Positions 34,759 through 43,885 of a DNA stretch of 46,620 bases are shown here, in pieces. The position numbers and the translations under genes are program-made. Each line of letters starts with the position of its first letter. Within the stretch, counting starts at the first letter, position 1. The stretch is taken from positions 195,972 through 242,591 of the forward strand of contig NW_003147278.1 in NCBI RefSeq assembly GCF_000003605.2. The letters run 5' to 3'. Origin of the DNA: Saccoglossus kowalevskii. Its lineage: Eukaryota > Hemichordata > Enteropneusta > Harrimaniidae. Below the pieces are notes generated by a model. That model was given only the letters and a program-made list of their open reading frames with translations. It searched no databases and was not told where the DNA came from.

Positions 34759-35282
34759 TTTCCAAGTATTACGCCCTCCCTGTTAGGCTTATAAGCTTTT
34801 AAATACATGCGTACTTTACATAGAGAGGGGAATAATTTGTGCAAATAAAGAAATATTTAATACATATATTACATGCACTAATTGTTACATTCTTCGCAAG
34901 GAGAGTCTGATTGGACGACAAAAAAATATACTTGGTGTGCGAGATTTGATACATTGTGTGAATGTGAGACTGTTATAGACGGTTATATACACATAACCAA
35001 ATAATGGTCCTGAAGGTCACATTAATATTAAACTGGCTTTTGTTGTGTGATAGAATTGAAATCAGTTTGGGTGTTCTATTCTGTTCTAAGAAATTTTTGA
35101 GCCTTGTAATAACTCATATTTTGGATGTGGGTATTGCGATCACTGACTTGGAACTGAACTTGACAATAAACTATCCGAGATAATATGTATAATCTTAATG
35201 AAAAAAATCATGTTAAATATTATTATTATTATATGTGGTTTGTATTATAATTAATATTGCAATTTCGAAAGATATATCAAAT

Positions 35283-35284
<2 letters not shown>

Positions 35285-35358
<74 letters not shown>
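35285..35358. repeat. (AT)n microsatellite
   Basis: About 37 uninterrupted AT units. Confidence 0.95.
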
Positions 35359-35360
<2 letters not shown>

Positions 35361-36460
35361 CTTATAAGTTTCTATGTGTTTTGTAATGGGAATTCGTTGT
35401 AATGTTTTATTACGGACATTTCCCTTGAATCCCGTTAATTAAGTGTAGATGTCGTTAGTAATAAGTATACAGTTAATAATCAGATATTATAATGGCAACC
35501 ATTTATATTAATAATGTCCTGTCTGGAGGCTGGAGGGAGCACACTTTTCTATGTATTAAATAAGAAGAGGGTCATTATATTTCATGCAATTTTTTGGAGG
35601 GTCATTCGATACGTTCGAAAAACACAAGCCTCCGTAACTTCTGTGCAGTGACTAACTACGCGTGTATAAAGAATGACCTTCAATCCCGACAAACACATTC
35701 ATCACTCGGTTCACTGGTTACGAGGGCGTAAATGTCTTGTTTGGGTATGCTGACACGACACTGGTGGTTTCACTAGAAGAACTTTACTAAAGGTAAAATA
35801 AAAGGCGATGAAATATCTAATTTGTGATCTAGTTACATTTCCATACACCTAAACAATACCGTCACTCGAGTGTATCCTATTGCCCTTCTTCTGATCGCTT
35901 TCCTGTGTTATTTCGACCAAATACACCGATTGTGGATGCTTGACGCTAATTTCACCAGCCCCATAAGTTTGTTATTGATTTGATTTAGAGATTAGACTTA
36001 ATTAAACGATTTAAGAAATGGATGTTGATTATGATAGCTGAACGCTTCCGAGACTCGGGACTGAAAAACATACTCAAAAATATAGAATATCTTGGACCCC
36101 GGGAAAGGCTTTTCGTGGTACGATTTTCACGGCAAACGAATGCACATTTCCAATGGAAGCATGGTGACCAAGGGGGGAATATCTCCATGCGTGTGACCGC
36201 GATAAATCGATGTGTACTCATATCAAATGTGTGCTTCTTTTGTCATTGTCCCACCGTCTGTTGATATGTTAATTGCTGACTTACTAGTCCTGATGTTGAC
36301 CCCTTCTTTTAAAACAAGCAGTGATTTCTCTCTTAACAAAAAGAGTACTAGGGGTGAATGGATCGACATTGGTCACGTCACGGTCATAATTAAATTGGTG
36401 AATAATCGAGCTGGTAGCGGTTCCGGTCTTTAAGTGTGTAGCATTCAAAGAAAAAAAAAC

Positions 36461-39320
36461 ATGGCAGCCGACTTCACATTCTCGTGGTTCGAGGTCTTGC
36501 TTTTTGTGCTTGCAGGGTATCTCTTGATATATGGACGTTTTTTCCGTAATCGACATATCAATCTCCCGCCTGGTCCAAAAGGATGGCCTGTGATAGGCTC
36601 ATTGTTGCAGTGTGGCAAACAAGTACCGATAAAATTCCACGAGTGGTCTCAAATCTACGGGGACGTATTCAGTGTGAAGCTCGGCACAGAACTGGTAGTG
36701 GTACTTGGCAGTCATGACGCAATCAAAGAAGCGTTTGTCAAGAAATCGGAAAGTTTTGCTGAAAGACCAAAGCGATGGTCTCTTTCCATAGCAACCAAAA
36801 ACAAAGGTTAGTTTGTTTAATAAGAAATTGTTTGCCAGTAAAAGCAAAAGACAGACGCATGAGTTGCTGCTCAACAACCACGCCCTTATTGTTTTACAGG
36901 TGCTACCGCTGTAGTTACCTTCCGGAAGCTGTTTAATTGCGGTCTTACCCACTCAGTGTTATTATCAATATGAATTTGGTAAAATTGAATATTAATTCAC
37001 TACTCTAAACGATTATATCTATAGCCATGACAGTATATACTATATACTACATATTACCGACAACTAGGGGGTCGTTTTGTCCGTGTCCTTAGGACGGACT
37101 ATTTATCTCACATCTAGAAACTTTGTTACAATAATGGTGAATGCACGAACCATTCAGTCAATTACAGCGTGTGCATATTGTCAGTGTGGGTTTCTATGTT
37201 CGGGTATGAATAGAAACAAAAATAGCAGAGCCAATCTCTGTAATTTTGTTCGCGGAGCATTTTCTCATTAGATGAGAATGTTTAAGTTTGATTAAAAGGT
37301 ACCAATTGTTCTTTTTTCTGTCAGAATTGCTTTTACGTAAACCGGAATGGAACGCTTGCTCAAAGAAGAAGAACAAAATAAACTCACAAAAACAATTCGC
37401 TCCATACCATAATGCTATTTGACAGTGCATGTGTTTGTAAACAAACATCGACATAAGTGAATATTCGCTCTTTATTTGTATGTGATCAAATTAACTCATT
37501 TTACTATAGGTATCACTACACCATGGCCGGAATGGAAACATACTCGTAAATTCATCGTTAGGACATTCCGTGAGCTTGGCGCCGGTAAACAAGTAATGGA
37601 AGAAAGAGTATGTGCGGAAAGTGACATATTAGTGGAGTACATCGTTAACAACAAACCAACGGATTTGACTCGTGTAATTTACAATGCAGTGTCTAACGTA
37701 CTGTGTTCCGAGTTGTTCGGCACGAGATTCCGTTACGACGATGACGATTTCAAAATACTGATGAAAACGATGTCTCTCAATGTATCCGCCATTACAGATG
37801 CCAATATTTTAACATTCTTTCCGTTGCTATGGTATCTGCCCACGTCGTTGAAAAGTAAATTCCTTGCTTTGCAGTCAGCATTGGCATCATACGTCGAAAA
37901 CCGAATTAAAGAGTGCCGTCAGGCCATGCATGGCGGAGACCCCGACAGTGTCGCCGAAGCATTCCTTCAGCGCGACGACTGGGACGATGGTAAGATAGGA
38001 GATTTGGCTCAAATAGGCAAAGGTTTACTGAACGCTGGGGCCGACACAACTGCCAGTGTTTTAATGTGGGCTATTCTTTATCTCGCAATGAATCCAGAAA
38101 TTCAAGAGAAGTGCTATTCAGAGATAGCACATGTAGTTGGTGACGAAGCGCATGTTAGGATGCGAAACAGAAGTAAACTTCCTTACATCGAGGCGACCTG
38201 TCTTGAGATCTATCGCTGTTCCACGGTATCGCCGCTTGGAGTCCCACACGGTACAACAACAGACGTCGATCTCTATGGTTACCGCATCCCTGAAGATACC
38301 ATGGTGCTGGGTAGTTTGTGGTCTGTTCACATGGATGAGAAAATGTGGCCCAGTCCCCGGGAGTTCAAGCCGGAACGATTTCTCGATGCAAATGGAGAAG
38401 TCGTAAATCGAGAACGCGTCATTCCGTACGGCTTAGGTAAGTGGTTAAACATCCTTTCTGATATAGGAAACTAAAGTAGAATTACAAAAATTGTATTTGG
38501 AAAAAACAATAAAACTACTCATTATCTGTATAAACGATGCGAATGAGGAGGGGGGCAGTTGAAAAGCGCTCTACCTCGGATGTGTATATTTTAATGAAGA
38601 TTTCGTAAACACAAGTGCCTTCATTGGGAAAATATTTTCCCCGAACTATTTATTTACCCAGAAGAAGAACGATAGGAAACCGTGATATTTCCTAACGAAC
38701 TTGTGTAACTTGTCATATGTGTTGCCAATTGGTGATAAGTACCTCAGAATGTATCTATCTATCTTCTTATTGGTTCAAATTAATCACGTGCAGATGAGTG
38801 AGGTAAAACATTCATTTGAAACGTTTTAAATTTGCTGTGACAGTTACAGACTAAAAATGTATATTGTATAAAAATTATATCACGGGATCATTTTATAACA
38901 TTGTAATCTATGTATAGATGTGTATCTCATTATTTTTGGCAAATGGGAATCTGCAGTTTGACCATTATTCACATTTTTTACTAACTCAAAAGTGCATTTT
39001 TCGAATATTTAACAAACATGGAGAAAAGAAAAACAATTGTCAATTTGGTAATGCGAAATGTTCAAATTACAAATGTATGATCATGATGGATATTATATCA
39101 ATGCGCTATGCCGTTCATATTCTGTTAATACTTTACAGGTTCTCGTGACTGTCTTGGTTCAGAGCTCGCTAAAATGGAGGTGTTGATCTTTACAACAAGA
39201 TTGATACAGAAGTTCAAGTTCAAACTTCCGTCAGGATGTGTAGCACCACCAATGCATGGAAAGTTTGAATTTGTGCGTCATCCACATCCTTACGACGTCA
39301 TTTCAGAAGCGCGCCATTAG
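36461..39320 (+). CDS. CYP2-clan cytochrome P450, three coding exons, 484 aa
   Basis: Tandem paralogue of the gene at 26.0-31.3 kb. Exons: 36461-36806, 37510-38436, 39139-39320; introns of 703 and 702 bp, both phase 1, with GTTAGT and GTAAGT donors. Exons 1 and 3 have exactly the lengths of the neighbour's (346 and 182 nt); exon 2 is 15 nt shorter. The membrane anchor is at residues 9-25, LPPGP at 35-39, helix C W124-K-H-T-R128 is canonical, AGADTT is at 291-296, ExxR (EIYR) at 348-351, and FKPERF at 401-406. The heme loop YGLGSRDCLG has its Cys at 429; the usual first Phe of FxxGxRxCxG is Tyr. The start has a strong context (AACATGG). It is expected to be an ER monooxygenase, substrate unknown. 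Intact frame, probably functional. Confidence 0.93.
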
Positions 39321-39615
39321 CGACAGCACGTGCACGCCGATCTCTGATTCACGGGCACAAAGAATACTGAGGCTGCATGTATATGATCCTGACCACACGA
39401 ACACTTCATTACTGTTGAAACTTTCAGGTTCAGGAAAAAACAGTAATATACAACAGTTTAAATTATGTAACGTTGTGTAATCCAAATACTAACTTGAGCA
39501 TCGATATCGAAACCATGTACATTACATTACTGCCAGTACGAGTACATATTCAGATTAATTATTGAATTTACTAAAATCCATAAATCTGGCACCAACTTTT
39601 CATCTAATTGTATCT

Positions 39616-39621
39616 AATAAA
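39616..39621 (+). terminator. AATAAA polyadenylation signal of the second P450
   Basis: First AATAAA downstream of the stop at 39320, giving a 3' UTR of about 300-320 nt. Confidence 0.5.
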
Positions 39622-39958
39622 TTAACCTTATGCAGTCGGTAATACTCATTGCCGTCATTATGGCTGCGTACCACACACTGCTTACAAAAGTGTCATGTAC
39701 GTAAACACTTTTTTTAGAAACATTTATAATCTGGTGTATCAGTTTAAAATATTTTAGGTGTATTTGCTTTCTGAAGTGCTTCAAATTAAACAGTTTTCGA
39801 GAACAATGTGTTCATAACCCTTACAGGACTGTTCGCTTGAAAAAGAAACAAATTCCACCAATAGCATAGTATTGGGCCCCATGGTACTTTGCCATAAATT
39901 AATAATGAGCGTTTGGAATGGTATTGATATGTTGTTGACTCCTTTACTGGTTAACTAT

Positions 39959-40120
39959 TTAAAGCGGGAGGGGGTGACCTGCGCGAGCGTGAAAATTGAG
40001 TCCCAAGCTACGATAATGCACGCTAAAAACGCAAAGGCTCATGGGCAGACGCTTTTTGGAAACAGTGACACGTTATGGCCATCTGACGCATGCGCAGGTG
40101 ACGACTCCCCCCCGCTTTAA
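39959..40120. mobile_element. TTAA-bounded MITE, copy 5 (162 bp)
   Basis: Begins TTAAAGCGGGAGGGGGTGAC and ends mirrored (GTGACGACTCCCCCCCGCTTTAA, allowing small indels). The CTGCGCGAGCGT and GACGCATGCGCAGG subterminal segments are also inverted. Its ends are the best match to the gap-containing copy 1; the interior is unrelated to copies 3 and 4. A 82-codon frame across it is incidental. Confidence 0.8.
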
Positions 40121-41594
40121 TTTTTAGTTGGAATTCAATAAAGTTCACTTTGAATGAGTGCTTGATATACCAGCGACATATGCTGTGACGTCACCAGTTC
40201 GCCCCGGTCTGTAATTATTAATTGTAATATTTTTTATTTGATCTGTATATCATTACGTATGGCATGTTGCAGGCTGCAGTAATCAATTAATGGCCTATCA
40301 TGAAACATCTGATTGAAACCTTTAAGTTGTTTACATTCTATTTAAGAATTTGAAGTGTTAGGCAATTTTCCCCATCTACAAATCATTTTTTTAATTTCAA
40401 CCGTCTATTGACAGTGACCATTCAAATAGCCAGGACCACACCTGCTTCATAATTCACTGCTTAAAATATCCCTACCCTCTCAACAACACGCTGAAACTTT
40501 CAGTCTAGCTGCTTTAAAGCTTGTAGACCATAGCTTTCTTTCATTAATGCAAAAACAAATCACCAGCTGTGATGCGGTTACTGATTGGCTACTCGCACTG
40601 CCAATCATTAAGCCAGTGTATAATGAACAGATACTTGGGACAACGATTACCAATGAAAGTCGTCGACTATACTTTATTGTGTTCATCTGATTACAATAGA
40701 ACACTTGTGCATCTATTTTTGGTTTTGTGCATATATATAGCATACATTCATTCATTCATTCATTCGTTCGTTCGTCCATTCATTCATTGTGTAATTTCTC
40801 TTAGTTTAAAAGCTTTCCAGTCCAATAAATACGGATGCAATATTTTATTGATGACACAAATTGGATTTAATCAATCATACTGTCATGGCTAAAATTGAAA
40901 TTTGAAAGACAATATTTAACAAAGTTAACAACGCACAAAGCCGAAAATATATGTATATGTTTTAATACGTAAGCTACTTTTCTGTTCAAGGTTATTAAGA
41001 TTCCAAGTTTTCGTTATTTTTTAATTATTATTTTCAATATTATTACCATGTGTGGTGTCAAGTTGCCTTGTGTTGGCGTGGAACTATGTTGAAAACTACG
41101 AAACTTGTGAAATATACATAATGCCTGTGTATTTGAGTTTATTCGAGTTAATGGGTTTGCATAGTGGTATACTGACTTCACATATGCATTAGAATAAATG
41201 CAAGACTCACATTTTCGTATTGGTGCGGTTTCAGTTATATTTATGAATACTTAGACAATATAAATCCAGCTAATATTTTGAAAAGAACTTCTCCAAAAAT
41301 AAGCTGTGTACTTTTATAGAGAAATGTTACAAGTCACATGTAGAAACTTCGTATCATGAGAATAAATTTGAGGAATAATTTCTTTAAGAGGGGTAGATCG
41401 TGCCCATTGTTCAAATGGAAACATTTCTATTTTAAATTTCCATATAATTATTTAGGTGAAAGTCAGTTCATTGAAATTCTCAAATTGTGAGATCTATATC
41501 AAATTAGTCAAATTAGACAATTAGTCAATATGCATCATCTCGTCTCGACATGTGTGTCGTGCCGTAATGCTCGGGTGTTCAGTTTGCTTGCCTT
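40121..41594. other. Non-coding interval between convergent genes
   Basis: Lies between the 3' ends of the second P450 and the acetyltransferase gene. Holds a (TTCA)n tract at 40745-40789 and no supported gene. Confidence 0.5.
40745..40789. repeat. (CATT)n microsatellite
   Basis: CATT/CGTT tetranucleotides, about 45 bp. Confidence 0.9.
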
Positions 41595-41600
41595 TTTATT
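41595..41600 (-). terminator. AATAAA polyadenylation signal (minus strand)
   Basis: Reverse complement TTTATT at 41595-41600, about 60 nt downstream of the acetyltransferase stop. Confidence 0.6.
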
Positions 41601-41660
41601 TTGCTGGGCAACTACATACCGAAGACGATACTTTAGAATATGGCGATTGCTACTCTGTTG

Positions 41661-42786
41661 CTATATGTAACCTTTTGGAACCCTCAATCTATCTGATGTC
41701 GCCAAAACCCGCAAGATATCCGATGTTGCCAACATCAATTTTACATCCTCGAACTTATAACTGAAATTTTCAAATGGCTTCGTTCCATCTTTCATCTCAA
41801 TTTCCTTATATTTTATGGAGTCCACTTCTTTGAACATATATGATAAACGTGCCATCATTGTTTGACCTTCAAGACTTGTCGGGTAACCAAAAAACATTGT
41901 TGCACCTTTTCCCATTGCTTCCATCATACTCCTAAGCCCCAGTTTCAACGCCAATCCGTGTTGACGATAACTTTCCAAAACACCGCCATAACACATTTCA
42001 CAAATTTTACCCTTAGACCCCGATGATCCAGTCATCTCTTTGAACTTGAACATTCTTTTCTGCATTTCCCTCATTAGCGTCAAATTTGGTTTCAAGGTGC
42101 GTAGCCCGGGAAAATCATCAACTTCGTCGTTCACCAGTTCAGTTTCATTAGAGTAAACATAAACTAGAATAGCACCAACTACAATATTTAAATCGGTATC
42201 TATGACAATTGCTGAGACACCATGTTGGACAGCTCTTCGCGTTAACATCCCGTAGTATCGAAGAAGTACCTCAAACGGAACATTGAGATATCGTTTTATT
42301 GGCGTATCCATCGTCGATGTTGCTATGAACTCTGACGTTTGTTTTACATATTCTTCAGATAATATTTTACATTCCAGAGCAGAGGCTGATCTTAAATTGA
42401 AAACAAAACGATTTTCTTTATACTACATGTATTAGTAATACTACAAGAGCATATTACTTGATGACAGATGATTTACATAAACGAAAGAATTGCACGTATA
42501 AAACCTTGGTGGTGATATATACACATGTATGTATTCTCAAAAATACGATATTAAACATGTCATGTGTTTGATGTAGACAATACTTACATTACGACTCAGC
42601 GTGATATATGGCTGATGCAACATGTATAGAAATATATATTATCTTTCTCGTTCTTATTTTACCAAGTATTGCTTTTGTCTTTATGTTATTTGATTAAATG
42701 TCGGTATCGACCGCATATGATAATATTTCGACTAAATGCATAATTAAAACAATATTATTTTAATAATTAGAACAAACTTACAACAT
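41661..42786 (-). CDS. GNAT-family N-acetyltransferase, 244 aa
   Basis: Predicted to transfer an acetyl group from acetyl-CoA to an amine; substrate unknown. The proposed start ATG lies five bases before a GTAAGT donor (coding 42786-42782, good context AGGATGT). A 391-bp phase-2 intron ends in a pyrimidine-rich acceptor before 42390, and the main exon runs 42390-41661. Visible elements: N-terminal ILSEEYVKQTSEFIAT helix, DTPIKRYLNVPFEVL segment (common in amine-acetylating GNATs), strand SAIVIDTDLNIVVGAILV (about 60-78), motif A VLESYRQHGLALKLGL with the R-Q-H-G-L-A pyrophosphate loop at 144-149, then a Y-K-E strand and KPFENF. The loop's usual last Gly is Ala. The C-terminus has a 9-residue tandem duplication (LATSDILRV/LATSDRLRV). 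It resembles aralkylamine/dopamine N-acetyltransferase-like proteins, but this is family resemblance only. An alternative is that the frame continues into the upstream exon. Confidence 0.75.
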
Positions 42787-42883
42787 CCTCGTGTTCTTGG
42801 CATGATTTGGTGGTAGTTGCACTGTTACAGTAGACAATATACGGCCTAAACGATAACTCGGTTGAGATAATGATGTAGATAAT
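42787..42883 (-). other. 5' part of the acetyltransferase second-to-last exon (5' UTR or coding)
   Basis: On the minus strand a strong acceptor (ccttttttcag) precedes 42883, and the exon ends at the GTAAGT donor after 42782. The frame is open through the exon (LSTSLSQPSYRLGRILSTVT, rich in Ser and Arg, no acidic residues), so it could alternatively encode a mitochondrial-type leader if an upstream exon supplies a start in phase 2. No such exon was identified. Confidence 0.5.
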
Positions 42884-43640
42884 CTGAAAAAAGGACCAAG
42901 GACATTTCGTTCAATCAGTATACATACACGTCGTCCACCATTTTGATTTTCTAGCAAGGAATTGTGGGTAAAATATGACATCACAATCACTGTTTTACCG
43001 GTATGCATATTAATCGTGTATATAAACATGGTAGTAGAAATTCGATTGTTGCAAAGACACAAAACGTAAAGATATTGCAAAAAAAAGTTACATTCTTTGT
43101 GTAGTTAAGAATAGAATAACTTTTTTTTTGTGGTCAACAGGTTATAACCTACTCGCATTAATAAATTGTATAAAATATACGAAGAATTGAGCATTTGGTA
43201 GTAAAATGCAAAAATAAAATTTTGAGTTCTGACAACCATTTTTATGTGTGGTTTGCACCGGTATGTTATGCACCATGTTCTAGACTTTAAACCAATTTTA
43301 AGTCCAGATTCAGATATATCATCTATTATTTCCTTGCTGGAGAATCAAGGTGAGCCACAAATAAAAAATAGTGATGAAAATTCCAGAAAATGAAAAGTAA
43401 TATAACAAATTGTAAATTGCATTCTTCTATATGTGTGCAGCTTTTTCATCTGAGATCATTATGCTTTTAACCTTGACTTCACCGCCATAATGTTCCAAAC
43501 ACCAAAACAGCAACATTGTATCATCTTCGCTAGCCAATGTCTAAGTTTATTCGGCCAAGCCTCTAAACAGACCTTGGCAGAACGACCATCAAATATGCGT
43601 ATTCTAACAGCGCCCCCAGTAGTCAGTTGCGGCTAATCAT
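42884..43640. other. Interval upstream of the acetyltransferase exon
   Basis: Should contain the upstream acetyltransferase exon or promoter on the minus strand, but none could be pinned down. No element was recognised. Confidence 0.35.
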
Positions 43641-43695
43641 TGTCCAATCAGTTTGCGTGTTGCAAATCCCTCTTTGGCGTTTCATTTTAAACAAA

Positions 43696-43885
43696 ATGGC
43701 GGAGCCAATGAATCGTGATATTATTGATGATAAAATTGCGAAAGTTTTCGGTGTTGGTGCCCTCAAGCCTCATCGGGTAGGTACAGGCAATAGACGCAGT
43801 TTTGTGTCACGGTGGGAAGGATGTCTTCATAGCGACAAAAACAGGAAGTGGAATTTTGTTTTATAATTCAGTACGTCCAAGCTGA
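43696..43885 (+). pseudogene. Broken RecQ-like helicase N-terminus
   Basis: ATG at 43696 in good context: MAEPMNRDIIDDKIAKVFGV, then GALKPHR, the equivalent of the RecQ motif 0 (F-G-x-x-x-L-K-P-x-Q). After about 40 codons the frame must shift by one base near 43810 to read GKDVFIATKTGSG, which is the Walker A segment of RecQ helicases but lacking the following Lys-Ser. It ends at TGA 43883-43885. Truncated, frameshifted and missing the catalytic Lys, it cannot encode a helicase. Short RecQ-like genes of this type are multicopy in several invertebrate genomes. CCAAT motifs at about 43645 and 43900 flank it. Confidence 0.65.

Larger units (their letters stand above)
31346..36460. other. Intergenic interval between the two P450 genes
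   Basis: About 5.1 kb with no firmly supported gene. It contains a long (AT)n tract and one short ORF sharing a nine-residue block with the ORF at 1.6 kb (listed separately). A TA-rich stretch lies at 33411-33440. Confidence 0.5.
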
